Shown here one piece after another: positions 46,502 through 54,453 of a DNA stretch of 64,000 nt (its first letter is position 1; every line of letters begins with the position of its first letter). Origin of the DNA: Flavicella sp965243265 (GTDB taxonomy: Bacteria; Bacteroidota; Bacteroidia; Flavobacteriales; Flavobacteriaceae); assembly GCA_965243265.1 (NCBI GenBank), contig CBDEUL010000002.1:288832-352831 (forward strand). Direction: 5' to 3'. The position numbers were made by a program, and so were the translations under genes. The notes beneath the pieces are model-generated. The model saw only the letters and a program-made list of their open reading frames with translations, searched no databases and was not told the DNA's origin.

Positions 46502-46714
46502 CTACAACCCTAAATTTGAAAAAACATGATATACCATAATAGCAGGCCAAACAATAGATTTTAGAACACCTAATACTCCTGCTCCAAAACTTGTGGCACT
46601 TCCTATAAAATAAACCATAGCTCCTATAGCTCCCATTCCATACAAACAACCTGTTGAAGAGCTTTTAGACCCTTTGCACTTTTCCTTAAAATCTTTAAAT
46701 TTTGAATTTTCCAT
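46502..46714 (-). CDS. Small membrane protein (70 aa), unknown function
   Basis: Starts MENSKFKDFKEKCKGSKSSS, a soluble Lys/Ser-rich head, followed by about two hydrophobic segments rich in Gly and small residues (GCLYGMGAIGAMVYFIGSAT and GVLGVLKSIVWPAIMVYHVF). An in-frame codon at 46738 would add MIYQKSLL, which I judge unlikely. It precedes the HMA-like gene by 6 nt. I do not recognise a family. Confidence 0.65.
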   Translation of the reverse strand: MENSKFKDFKEKCKGSKSSSTGCLYGMGAIGAMVYFIGSATSFGAGVLGVLKSIVWPAIMVYHVFSNLGL

Positions 46715-46835
46715 AAGTAGTGATTTTTGATATATCAAATTTCCACATTATTAAGAGCTTGTCCAATTTTAATATGCGAAGTGGAAAAAGTTATCTGCAT
46801 ATCTGCTTTTTTAGACTGCAAATACGATTTAACGT

Positions 46836-47534
46836 CTAAGACTTATTATGAATTTTATCGAAAAAGGCCGCTTTATAAGTCTCTGAAACAGGAATAATTT
46901 CGTCTGCTATTCGTATTCTATTTCGTTCTATAGAATCTATCTTATTCAATGCAACCATATAAGATTTGTGCACTCTAAAAACCAAATTAGAAGGTATCAT
47001 TTGTTCCAATTCCTTAAAATTCTGCAAGGTCATAATACGCTTATTCACAGTATGAATTCTACGGTAATCTCGCATTCCTTCAATAAAAACAATCTCACTC
47101 AAAGTAATTTTCTCCAAACGATTTTCAGTTTTTACAAAAATATATTCTTGTTCACTTAAAACTGTATTCGTTTTCTGAATATTATCATAAGCCTTGGTTA
47201 CAGATTGTAAAAACCGATCAAAAGTAAAAGGTTTTAAAAGATAATCTGTAATATTTAATTCATATCCTTTCAATGCATATTCTTGATAGGCTGTTGTAAT
47301 AATAACTTGACTTTCTATTCGAGTACTTTCCAATAACTCAATACCCGACAACTCATCCATATTGATATCCAAAAAAAGTACATCTACTTTATTTACCTTC
47401 AAATATGCCAAGCCCATTAAAGCATTGTCAAACGTGGCTTCTAAACTTAGAAATGGTATTTTTTTTACAAATTCCTTTGTCCTTTCAAGTGCTAAAGGTT
47501 CATCTTCAATAATAATACAAGTATACTTATTCAT
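46836..47534 (-). CDS. LytTR-type response regulator (232 aa)
   Basis: A receiver domain (about 1-120) has the phosphoacceptor Asp in VDVLFLDINMDELSG (near residue 56) and the conserved Lys in DYLLKPF. The C-terminal LytTR DNA-binding domain (about 130-232) contains ENRLEKITLSEIVFIEGMRD and FRVHKSYMVALNKI. This is the standard partner of PF06580-type sensor kinases. It overlaps the kinase gene upstream by 8 nt, so expression is coupled. LytTR regulators in Bacteroidota control diverse envelope and metabolism genes; the target here is unknown. Confidence 0.95.
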   Translation of the reverse strand: MNKYTCIIIEDEPLALERTKEFVKKIPFLSLEATFDNALMGLAYLKVNKVDVLFLDINMDELSGIELLESTRIESQVIITTAYQEYALKGYELNITDYLLKPFTFDRFLQSVTKAYDNIQKTNTVLSEQEYIFVKTENRLEKITLSEIVFIEGMRDYRRIHTVNKRIMTLQNFKELEQMIPSNLVFRVHKSYMVALNKIDSIERNRIRIADEIIPVSETYKAAFFDKIHNKS

Positions 47535-48567
47535 CTTTAATTGTAAGTTTTACAGAGTACTGTTCGTTATATTTAGTAACCTCTAATATATAGTTATCTG
47601 CATAAATTAAATCCAATCGCTTACGAATTAATCCATTCCCTAATCCACTATTTTCTTTCTTAGATTTTCTAGTTGAATCAAACTTATTTACGCACTCTAA
47701 AACAACTTCATTTTTCTGAATGTATATTTTTATAACAACTGCTTCGCTCCATTTTTTATTAGTCGTATGTTTAAATGCATTTTCTATAAATGGAATAAAT
47801 ACCATAGGAGCTATTGTTTTCCCTTTATAGTTTCCTAATATTTCAAATTGAACATAATCTGGATTAGAAGTCCTTATCTTTTGCAATTGAATGTATTTCT
47901 GAATGTATTCTATTTCTTTTTCTAATAAAATTTCATCTGCCTTTGTTTCAAATAACATAAACCTCATAATATCTGAAAGCTTGTTTAAATATGCCGAAGC
48001 TTTTTCTTGATCTTTTAAAATAAGAATGTCGATATTATTTATCGTGTTGAATAAAAAATGTGGATCTAATTGAGATTTTACCAGAGCCAATTCCATTTGA
48101 TGATTTTTTTGAGTCAAGGCCTCTTTTAATTTTAAATCTGAAAACCATGTAATAAACCCTTGAATAACAAAAGCTATAATTCCACTTATAAAGGATATAA
48201 AAGACATAAAAAACACAATCCCCAAAAAGGAACCATCTTCACTATTTACACATTCTTTTCCATGTAAGAGATACAGAAAAAAATACCCAACCAATGCTGC
48301 TTTTAAAGCTACTACAAAACCATAAACAATGGAAAACACATATTTTTTTTGTTTAAAATATTTTGGAAATAACACAAAGTAGAATGTATAAAATGTAATT
48401 ACTGAAGGTAGTAACGCAAAAAATAAAATTACTTTAAATGCTTTTTCAAGCCGTGCGTCTTCCACATTTTCATTTCCTTGAAAAAAAGCTCCCATCAAAG
48501 CTATTGCTACTATTAAATAGCACAACCAAACACCTACGTGTAAGAAAAATACAACTGATTTCTTCAT
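47527..48567 (-). CDS. LytS/YehU-type sensor histidine kinase (346 aa)
   Basis: The N-terminal half has four hydrophobic spans (about 5-140) without a large sensory loop, so the signal is probably perceived in the membrane. The phosphoacceptor motif is VKSQLDPHFLFNTINNID (His near residue 167). The ATP-binding region contains VFIPFIENAFKHT (N-box) and SGLGNGLIRKRLDLIY (G-box). It overlaps the response regulator gene by 8 nt. A TAAGTTTG box lies at 48575-48582, but so close to the start that a promoter there would be nearly leaderless. Confidence 0.94.
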   Translation of the reverse strand: MKKSVVFFLHVGVWLCYLIVAIALMGAFFQGNENVEDARLEKAFKVILFFALLPSVITFYTFYFVLFPKYFKQKKYVFSIVYGFVVALKAALVGYFFLYLLHGKECVNSEDGSFLGIVFFMSFISFISGIIAFVIQGFITWFSDLKLKEALTQKNHQMELALVKSQLDPHFLFNTINNIDILILKDQEKASAYLNKLSDIMRFMLFETKADEILLEKEIEYIQKYIQLQKIRTSNPDYVQFEILGNYKGKTIAPMVFIPFIENAFKHTTNKKWSEAVVIKIYIQKNEVVLECVNKFDSTRKSKKENSGLGNGLIRKRLDLIYADNYILEVTKYNEQYSVKLTIKDE

Positions 48568-48689
48568 AATAGAACAAACTTATTCTTTTTTAACTACTCT
48601 ATAAAAAACGTTCTATGAAATGATTAAATTCCTCTGCAAAACTGCTACTTTTCAATTTTATGTTTTTAAATAAAATACTCTTAAAACAA

Positions 48690-48719
48690 AAACACTCCTC
48701 AAAATTGAGGAGTGCTTTT
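48690..48719 (-). terminator. Terminator of the 138-aa hypothetical gene
   Basis: Ten-bp perfect stem CACTCCTCAA/TTGAGGAGTG with a 2-nt loop; AAA/TTT pairs and an A-rich flank give a U-run on the minus strand, 20 nt past the stop codon at 48739. Confidence 0.8.
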
Positions 48720-48738
48720 ATAATTTTTTGATGCTAAT

Positions 48739-49155
48739 TTATCTTCTTGCTTTTGCTGTTTCATTCACAAACTTCGGTATAATTGCTTTTCTTTCATCAT
48801 CAGCCTCTAAAAAAACAACTCCTGTATCTCCTGCTTGCCAAGTATCATAAGACTTAGAACCTCCTTTTACGTAACACTTTAACCTATGTTTCTCCACTAA
48901 ATCTTGTAAATTTTTAACGCTAAGGTTTTTATTCTTTTTAATTTCCTTGGTTATTTTACCTGCGCTCTCTTGTGTAACTGCATTTAAAAAAGCCATTCCA
49001 TACGCTTCTCCATTCTGATGTGTAAAAACTTTCCCATTTTCATGATGCGTTTTGAATTCAAAAACTTCTACATTTTCAAAAGCAACATCTAGCTCATCTA
49101 AAATTGCAATTTTATTAAGTGTATTCTCTATATAATCTTGAATAGTGTTATCCAT
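48739..49155 (-). CDS. Hypothetical cytoplasmic protein (138 aa)
   Basis: I do not recognise a family. The protein has no signal peptide or membrane span. It begins MDNTIQDYIENTLNKIAILD and has a mixed helix/strand composition, with a basic middle (EIKKNKNLSVKNLQDLVEKH) and C-terminal GGSKSYDTWQAGDTGVVFLE. A start at 49197 is possible but would precede the promoter box at 49178-49185, so I use 49155. It is monocistronic with its own promoter and terminator, and divergent from tatA. Confidence 0.75.
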   Translation of the reverse strand: MDNTIQDYIENTLNKIAILDELDVAFENVEVFEFKTHHENGKVFTHQNGEAYGMAFLNAVTQESAGKITKEIKKNKNLSVKNLQDLVEKHRLKCYVKGGSKSYDTWQAGDTGVVFLEADDERKAIIPKFVNETAKARR

Positions 49156-49177
49156 TTCTTTTCTTTTTATATCCCTG

Positions 49178-49210
49178 CAAAGGTACTTAAAATTCATCCT
49201 TCATTTTCAA
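49178..49210 (-). promoter_or_regulatory. Promoter for the 138-aa hypothetical gene
   Basis: Minus strand TTG (49208-49210), 22-nt spacer, TACCTTTG (49178-49185), 23 nt before the start at 49155. Confidence 0.65.
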
Positions 49211-49243
49211 TAAAATAGCATTTAAGAATTCATCCCTAATTGT

Positions 49244-49251
49244 TATCTTTG
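49244..49251 (+). promoter_or_regulatory. Promoter -7 box for tatA
   Basis: TATCTTTG lies 17 nt before the tatA ATG. No clear -33 TTG is seen. Confidence 0.5.
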
Positions 49252-49268
49252 TATCAAATTTAGATTGT

Positions 49269-49541
49269 ATGTTTTTATTTATTGGTGCACCAGAGGTTAT
49301 GATTGTATTACTTATTGTAGTAATGTTGTTTGGTGCCGATAAAATTCCTGAAATTGCAAGAGGTCTTGGAAAAGGGATGCGTCAAATTAAAGATGCAACC
49401 AATGATATTAAAAGAGAGATTAATGACAGTGCTGCAGAAAACAATATTGATTTAGATGTTACCAAAGACATTAAAAAAGAAATTGACTCCGTTAAAGAAA
49501 ATCTTGATGATATGACAGGACCTATCAAAAGAAGGTTCTAA
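49269..49541 (+). CDS. tatA: Sec-independent protein translocase TatA/E (90 aa)
   Basis: This is the pore-forming subunit of twin-arginine translocation. A short N-terminal membrane span (EVMIVLLIVVMLFGADKIPEIARGLGKG) is followed by the FGxxKxPE-type hinge, an amphipathic helix, and an acidic/basic tail with repeated Asp and Lys. Length is typical. It is a single gene; tatC is not in the window. Its stop is 2 nt from that of the convergent O-methyltransferase gene, leaving no room for a separate terminator. Confidence 0.95.
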   Translation: MFLFIGAPEVMIVLLIVVMLFGADKIPEIARGLGKGMRQIKDATNDIKREINDSAAENNIDLDVTKDIKKEIDSVKENLDDMTGPIKRRF

Positions 49542-49543
49542 TA

Positions 49544-50185
49544 TTATTTTACCCTACTTATTGTTAAACCATCTCTAATAGGTAACAATACTGTTTCTAC
49601 TCTCAAATCTTCGTTTAATAACTTATTGTACTCTAACAAAGCTTTTGTATCCTTATCTTTAGGATTTAGTTTTTCAACTACCTTACCACTCCACAGAACA
49701 TTATCTGAAAGAATGACACCTCCCGAATTCATTTTTTCAATAATTAAATGAAAATAATTTACATAGTTAGATTTGTCTGCATCAATAAAAACCAAATCAA
49801 ACTTTTGATCTATAGATGGAATAATCTCTAATGCATTTCCTACATATTGTTGAATTTGTTCTTTATAAGAAGACTTGTCAAAATATTTTTTTTGAAAATC
49901 ATACAATTCTTCATTCCTATCAATTGTATACAACTTGCCGTCAGTACTCATACCTTCTGCCATACACAAAGCTGAATACCCTGTATAAGTTCCTATTTCT
50001 AAAATATTTTTAGGTTGAATTAATTTTGAAATCATAGACAACAACCTTCCTTGAAAACCTCCACTTAGCATTCTTGGGTTTAATACTTTTTGCCAAGTTT
50101 CCCTATTCAATTCTTTTAAAAGTTGTGGTTCTTGTTGCGAATGAGCAACTACATAATCATCTATTTTTTCTGGTAAAAAATCCAT
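49544..50185 (-). CDS. Class I SAM-dependent O-methyltransferase (213 aa)
   Basis: This is a cation-dependent O-methyltransferase of the caffeoyl-CoA/catechol type. The SAM site is ILEIGTYTGYSALCMAEG (near residues 67-84), followed by LYTIDRNEE, and the metal-binding Asp lies in DLVFIDADKSNYVNYF (near 132-147) with ILSDNVLWSG. Full family length. The natural acceptor is unknown. Its promoter box at 50200-50207 directly abuts the terminator of the sigma-factor operon. Confidence 0.93.
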   Translation of the reverse strand: MDFLPEKIDDYVVAHSQQEPQLLKELNRETWQKVLNPRMLSGGFQGRLLSMISKLIQPKNILEIGTYTGYSALCMAEGMSTDGKLYTIDRNEELYDFQKKYFDKSSYKEQIQQYVGNALEIIPSIDQKFDLVFIDADKSNYVNYFHLIIEKMNSGGVILSDNVLWSGKVVEKLNPKDKDTKALLEYNKLLNEDLRVETVLLPIRDGLTISRVK

Positions 50186-50199
50186 TTCTTAATTTTTGT

Positions 50200-50207
50200 C
50201 AAAAATA
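50200..50207 (-). promoter_or_regulatory. Promoter -7 box for the O-methyltransferase gene
   Basis: Minus strand TATTTTTG, 15 nt before the start at 50185, inside the U-run of the upstream operon's terminator. Confidence 0.5.
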
Positions 50208-50237
50208 AAAAGATAGTCCTTATGGAACTATCTTTTT
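50207..50237 (-). terminator. Terminator of the ECF sigma operon
   Basis: Stem AAAAAGATAGT (50207-50217) and ACTATCTTTTT (50227-50237) around a 9-nt loop, 3 nt after the stop codon at 50240. Confidence 0.8.
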
Positions 50238-50239
50238 AT

Positions 50240-50491
50240 TTATTTCTGATTTTGCAGTGCATCTCTTAATTCTTGCTTCTCCTTTTCACTCAATCTACAA
50301 ATAGATTTTTCTGCTTTACTATGTTTCAACATTTTACTCATTAAAGTATTCTGCTTTGTATACAACATACAGATTTTACAAGTAAAAAAATGCAACTTTA
50401 GCTTTATCAACTCAACCAAAGTAGCCTTGCCATATTGTGACTTATCACATATCGTTGTAGCCTCATCACAAGTTATTTTAAATATTGACAT
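50240..50491 (-). CDS. Small zinc-finger-like protein, probable anti-sigma factor (83 aa)
   Basis: The motif KLHFFTCKICMLYTKQ supplies an HxxxCxxC arrangement like the zinc-binding anti-sigma (ZAS) core, within two helices. A further Cys pair (CDEATTIC) is at the N-terminus. There is no membrane span, so it would be a soluble anti-sigma. The gene begins 12 nt after the sigma factor gene and shares its terminator. Function is inferred from motif and position. Confidence 0.75.
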   Translation of the reverse strand: MSIFKITCDEATTICDKSQYGKATLVELIKLKLHFFTCKICMLYTKQNTLMSKMLKHSKAEKSICRLSEKEKQELRDALQNQK

Positions 50492-50503
50492 CTTTACCTA
50501 TTA

Positions 50504-51073
50504 TTATTTGAGAAACCAGTTATCTTCCATACATCTTCTTAGCTGCGTTCTTGCTCTATGAATGATTACCCATAAATTGGACGCTGTAATATCAAGCTCC
50601 TTACAAATTTCTTCTGTTTCAAAGTCTTGTATTGTTTTCATTTTAAACACCATAGCATATTTTTCAGGTAATTTTTCAATACACATCTCAATAGTATTCC
50701 CTAATTCTTCAGATTCAATGTCTTTATCAGCACCACTATCCCATGATTGAGGAACTCTTTCTTCTATCCAATCTCCTTCATTTTCTCCATCACTATAAAA
50801 ATTCATTCTTACCTCTGCTTTACCTTTAGTGGAATTTATTTTTCTATAGTAATCAATAATCTTACGCTTTAAAATAGCAATTAACCAAGTACGTTCGCTT
50901 GCTTTACCTTCAAAATTTTTCATTGCCTTTAAAGCTGCAAACAAAGTTTCTTGAACCAAATCTTTTGACACCTCTGTTTTGTTTACCCTGGCAATTGCAT
51001 AATTGTATAAGTAGTCGGCATGCAAATCAATCCATTTGTCTGGATTTAAAATATGTTTTTCGGGGCTTGCCAT
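50504..51073 (-). CDS. ECF-type sigma-70 family factor (189 aa)
   Basis: Region 2 is visible at about 12-85 (YNYAIARVNKTEVSKDLVQE, FEGKASERTWLIAILKRKII) and region 4 at about 125-185 (LPEKYAMVFKMKTIQDFETE, ICKELDITASNLWVIIHRAR). The linker between them carries an acidic insert (SDGENEGDWIEERVPQ). A cytoplasmic alternative sigma factor; the HxxxCxxC protein downstream is its likely anti-sigma. No TAnnTTTG box was found upstream, which could mean autoregulation from its own type of promoter. Confidence 0.92.
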   Translation of the reverse strand: MASPEKHILNPDKWIDLHADYLYNYAIARVNKTEVSKDLVQETLFAALKAMKNFEGKASERTWLIAILKRKIIDYYRKINSTKGKAEVRMNFYSDGENEGDWIEERVPQSWDSGADKDIESEELGNTIEMCIEKLPEKYAMVFKMKTIQDFETEEICKELDITASNLWVIIHRARTQLRRCMEDNWFLK

Positions 51074-51194
51074 TTAAATTCTTTTTTCAAATTTCAATAT
51101 TGACGATAAATATAGGGTATTTTTTAAAAGGGAATACACTATCAAACCGGATTCACAAAATAAAATCTCTTATGTGATTCATAAAATCTTTACG

Positions 51195-51202
51195 TATTTT
51201 TG
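51195..51202 (+). promoter_or_regulatory. Promoter -7 box for panB
   Basis: TATTTTTG matches TAnnTTTG and lies 27 nt before the panB ATG; no clear -33 TTG. Confidence 0.45.
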
Positions 51203-51229
51203 CCACTTGAAGTTTAAAACATCCAGAAA

Positions 51230-52048
51230 ATGTCAATTGCAAATAAAAAATACAAAAGAGTCACTACAAATTCATTAATTGAAATGAAGCACAATGGTGA
51301 AAAAATTTCAATGCTTACTGCATATGATTACACCATGGCTAAAATTGTTGACTCTGCCGGTGTTGATGTAATTCTAGTTGGTGATTCTGCTTCAAATGTT
51401 ATGGCGGGTCATGAAACCACTTTACCTATAACATTAGATCAAATGATTTATCATGCAAGCTCTGTTGTTAGAGCTTCTTTAAGAAGTTTGGTTGTGGTTG
51501 ATTTACCTTTCGGAAGCTACCAATCCGATCCTAAAACAGCTTTACGATCTGCTATTAGAATTATGAAAGAGTCTGGAGGGCATGCTATTAAAGTAGAAGG
51601 AGGTTCTGAAATAAAACAATCGATCAAAAAAATTTTAAAAGCTGGTATTCCTGTTATGGGACACCTAGGTTTAACTCCACAATCTATCTATAAATTCGGA
51701 ACTTATACGGTAAGAGCCAAAGAAGAAGCCGAAGCTAAAAAACTAATTGAAGATGCCCTAATTTTAGAGAAATTAGGATGCTTTTCTATTGTTCTTGAAA
51801 AGGTTCCTGCAGCCTTAGCTGAAAAAGTGGCTAAAGAATTGAGCATCCCTGTTATCGGAATTGGTGCTGGTGCTGGTGTAGACGGACAAGTATTGGTTAC
51901 ACATGATATGGTTGGAATGACTCATGAATTCCACCCAAGATTTTTACGCAGGTATTTAAATCTTTATGAAGATATGAGCAAGGCTTTCCAACAATACAGC
52001 AAAGATGTAAAGTCTCAAGATTTCCCTAACGAAAAAGAACAATACTAG
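51230..52048 (+). CDS. panB: 3-methyl-2-oxobutanoate hydroxymethyltransferase (272 aa)
   Basis: It catalyses the first committed step of pantothenate synthesis, adding a hydroxymethyl group from methylene-tetrahydrofolate to 2-oxoisovalerate to give ketopantoate. Family motifs are clear: SMLTAYDYTMAKIVDSAGVD, LVGDSASNVMAGHETTLPIT (metal-binding Asp), GGHAIKVEGG, PVMGHLGLTPQS, and IPVIGIGAGAGVDGQVLVTHD. Length normal. A 54-nt gap separates it from the dehydrogenase-VOC gene. No other pan gene is in the window. Confidence 0.98.
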   Translation: MSIANKKYKRVTTNSLIEMKHNGEKISMLTAYDYTMAKIVDSAGVDVILVGDSASNVMAGHETTLPITLDQMIYHASSVVRASLRSLVVVDLPFGSYQSDPKTALRSAIRIMKESGGHAIKVEGGSEIKQSIKKILKAGIPVMGHLGLTPQSIYKFGTYTVRAKEEAEAKKLIEDALILEKLGCFSIVLEKVPAALAEKVAKELSIPVIGIGAGAGVDGQVLVTHDMVGMTHEFHPRFLRRYLNLYEDMSKAFQQYSKDVKSQDFPNEKEQY

Positions 52049-52102
52049 TTTTACTTCCCCATAATAAGTAACTTCAAAATACATTTTCTTAAAAATTAGA
52101 AT

Positions 52103-53458
52103 ATGAAAATTTTACATATCGATTCTAATCATCCTATTTTAAAATTAGGCCTAGAGCAATTGGGATGTATTTCTGAAGAAGACTATACTTCTTCAAAAGA
52201 AGAAATTGAAAACAAAATTCACTTATACGAGGGTATTGTAATTAGAAGTCGATTTAAAATTGACAAGACATTCTTAGACAAAGCAACTCGCTTAAAATTT
52301 ATAGCCAGAGTAGGTGCTGGTTTAGAAAGTATTGACACTTCTTATGCTACAAAAAAAGGAATTGAATTAATTTCTGCTCCTGAAGGAAATAGAAATGCAG
52401 TTGCCGAACATGCTTTGGGAATGCTATTGTCTCTTTTTAATAATATTAAAAAAGCAGATACTGAAATAAGAGCAGGCAAATGGTTACGTGAAGAAAACAG
52501 AGGCTTAGAACTCGACGGAAAAGTTGTAGGACTCATTGGCTATGGAAACATGGGAAAAGCTTTTGCAAAAAAACTAAGAGGTTTTGATGTAGAAGTGCTC
52601 TGCTACGACATTAAAGAAAATGTAGGTGATGAAAACTGCCGTCAAACAACGTTGACTGAAATACAAGAAAAAGCAGATGTTCTAAGTATCCATACTCCTC
52701 ATAACGAACTTTCTAACCAAATAGTTAATTGGGATTTAATAAGCCTTTTCAAAAAACCCTTTTATTTAATCAATACCGCAAGAGGAACCGCTGTAGTTAC
52801 CAATCATTTAGTAGAAGCTTTACAATGTGGTAAAATTTTAGGTGCTTGTTTGGATGTTTTAGAATACGAAAAAGGTTCTTTTGAAAATTTATTTGAAAAC
52901 AAACAGCTTCCTCCTGCTTTTGAATACCTTATAAGCTCTGACAATGTTTTACTATCTCCTCACGTGGCTGGTTGGACTGAAGAATCTAAAATTAAATTAG
53001 CTCAAACTTGTGTAGATAAGGTTGCTGATCTATTTTTTAACATTCGATTAAAACCTCAAAAAAAGGAAACATCGCTTACCAAAGTAACAGGTATTGGTGG
53101 TGTCTTTTTTAAAAGTGCCGATCCAAAGAAAACAAAACTCTGGTATCAAAAACACTTAGGGTTTGATATAGACACTTATGGAAGCTCTTTTTGGCATAAA
53201 AACCATAAGAATCAAAACATTTACACGCAATGGACTCCTTTTAAAAAAGAGACTACTTATTTTTCTCCTTCTGAAAAAGAGTTTATGATAAATTACCAAG
53301 TTAAAAATTTAGACAATCTTTTAAAAGACTTAGAAAAAGAAGGTATTGCAATTATTGGAAAAACAGAAGAGCACAACTACGGTAAATTTGGATGGATTTT
53401 AGATCTTGATGGAAACAAGATAGAGTTGTGGGAACCTAACTTTAATTACTTTAACTAA
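52103..53458 (+). CDS. D-2-hydroxyacid dehydrogenase fused to a VOC domain (451 aa)
   Basis: Residues about 1-315 are a phosphoglycerate-dehydrogenase-like NAD-dependent 2-hydroxyacid dehydrogenase: VGLIGYGNMGKAFAKKLRGF (nucleotide loop), INTARGTAVV (catalytic Arg), CLDVLEYE (Glu) and LSPHVAGWTEES (His). Residues about 322-451 form a complete VOC unit: TKVTGIGGVFFKSADPKKTK at its start and FGWILDLDGNKIELWEP at its end. The join (RLKPQKKETSLTKV) runs through an A-rich stretch at about 53057-53064 with the frame intact. In relatives I recall, the VOC part is a separate gene starting at the TKVTGIGG position, so this looks like a fusion. The substrate may be 3-phosphoglycerate (serine synthesis), but a C-terminal ACT domain is absent. 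Confidence 0.88.
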   Translation: MKILHIDSNHPILKLGLEQLGCISEEDYTSSKEEIENKIHLYEGIVIRSRFKIDKTFLDKATRLKFIARVGAGLESIDTSYATKKGIELISAPEGNRNAVAEHALGMLLSLFNNIKKADTEIRAGKWLREENRGLELDGKVVGLIGYGNMGKAFAKKLRGFDVEVLCYDIKENVGDENCRQTTLTEIQEKADVLSIHTPHNELSNQIVNWDLISLFKKPFYLINTARGTAVVTNHLVEALQCGKILGACLDVLEYEKGSFENLFENKQLPPAFEYLISSDNVLLSPHVAGWTEESKIKLAQTCVDKVADLFFNIRLKPQKKETSLTKVTGIGGVFFKSADPKKTKLWYQKHLGFDIDTYGSSFWHKNHKNQNIYTQWTPFKKETTYFSPSEKEFMINYQVKNLDNLLKDLEKEGIAIIGKTEEHNYGKFGWILDLDGNKIELWEPNFNYFN

Positions 53459-53489
53459 AAACACCTCTCTAAAAGAAAACTCTAAAGCG

Positions 53490-53527
53490 ACTGTTACACC
53501 AAGTTTTATTCATGCAAATAAAACAGT
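53490..53527 (+). terminator. Possible terminator after the dehydrogenase-VOC gene
   Basis: GTTTTATT/AATAAAAC (53503-53510 and 53517-53524) form an AT-rich hairpin nested in ACTGTT/AACAGT, followed by TTCTTTTAAC. The U-run is interrupted, so this is a weak call. Confidence 0.35.
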
Positions 53528-53603
53528 TCTTTTAACTTTTTGGAATAATATTCTTTTATGACAGCATAAAAAGATTTGATTTCTATAAATGCTATCTGTT
53601 CAT

Positions 53604-53611
53604 TACCTTTG
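53604..53611 (+). promoter_or_regulatory. Promoter -7 box for superoxide dismutase
   Basis: TACCTTTG matches TAnnTTTG, 32 nt before the ATG. A TTG at 53576-53578 is 25 nt upstream, a little far. Confidence 0.5.
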
Positions 53612-53643
53612 GTTTTCTCAATTTAACAATAAATAGAAATATT

Positions 53644-54252
53644 ATGGCTTTTGAATTACCAAAATTAGACTACGCTTATGATGCGTTAGAACCACATATC
53701 GATGCGAAAACTATGGAAATACACCATAGCAAACACCATCAAGGATACACAAACAACTTAAACAATGCTATTGCAGGAACTGAATTAGAAGGTAAATCTA
53801 TTGAAGAAATTTTATCTAATTTAGATATGAGCAATGGTGCTGTAAGAAACAACGGAGGAGGTTTTTACAACCACCGTTTATTCTGGGAAGTATTATCTCC
53901 AAATGGAGGAGGTGAGCCAACTGGTGAATTAGCTGAAGCTATTAACACTGCTTTTGGTTCTTTTGATGCTTTTAAAGATGCTTTTTCTAAAGCTGCTGCT
54001 ACACAATTTGGTTCTGGATGGGCTTGGTTATGTGTTGCTAAAGGAGGTGCTGTAAACGTTTGTTCCACACCTAATCAAGACAACCCAACTATGCCTGGTG
54101 TTACTTGTGGTAACCAACCTATTTTAGGTTTGGATGTATGGGAACATGCTTACTACTTAAACTACCAAAATAGAAGACCAGATTACATCAACGCATTTTT
54201 TAATGTAATTAACTGGGAAGCTGTTTCTGCTAAATATGCTGAGAACAAATAA
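53644..54252 (+). CDS. Fe/Mn superoxide dismutase (202 aa)
   Basis: It disproportionates superoxide to oxygen and hydrogen peroxide in the cytoplasm. Metal ligands and signatures are present: MEIHHSKHHQGYTNNLN (first His ligand), NNGGGFYNHRLFWEVLSP (second His), and the family signature DVWEHAYYLNYQNRRPDY with Asp and His ligands. Length typical; no signal peptide. Fe versus Mn specificity cannot be assigned safely by eye, so no symbol is given. A strong terminator follows. Confidence 0.97.
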   Translation: MAFELPKLDYAYDALEPHIDAKTMEIHHSKHHQGYTNNLNNAIAGTELEGKSIEEILSNLDMSNGAVRNNGGGFYNHRLFWEVLSPNGGGEPTGELAEAINTAFGSFDAFKDAFSKAAATQFGSGWAWLCVAKGGAVNVCSTPNQDNPTMPGVTCGNQPILGLDVWEHAYYLNYQNRRPDYINAFFNVINWEAVSAKYAENK

Positions 54253-54273
54253 AAAATTTAATCTCAAATAATT

Positions 54274-54310
54274 AAAGTCCGAGAGTTTTTAAACTTCTCG
54301 GACTTTTTTT
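54274..54310 (+). terminator. Terminator of superoxide dismutase
   Basis: Eleven-bp perfect stem AAAGTCCGAGA/TCTCGGACTTT with an 11-nt loop and a long U-run. Confidence 0.9.
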
Positions 54311-54371
54311 TTGCATACACTTCCTTTAAACTATTTCATATAAAGCTTCTTATAGAGCTTACATAAAATAA

Positions 54372-54403
54372 AAAAGCACGATTAAATAATTAACCGTGCT
54401 TTT
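54372..54403 (-). terminator. Terminator of the second G8-domain gene
   Basis: Stem AAAAGCACGATTAA/TTAACCGTGCTTTT with one mismatch and a 4-nt loop; the A-rich left flank gives a U-run on the minus strand, 51 nt beyond the stop codon at 54454. Confidence 0.8.
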
Positions 54404-54453
54404 ACTTTTTTATAAAGTCTGTTTATACCATCACAAACTCTTTATCTACTTGG

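Noticed and set aside
48575..48582. TAAGTTTG as a promoter for the sensor kinase gene
   Set aside because: It matches the -7 consensus but lies only 8 nt before the start codon with no -33 element, which would give a leaderless message; chance is likely.
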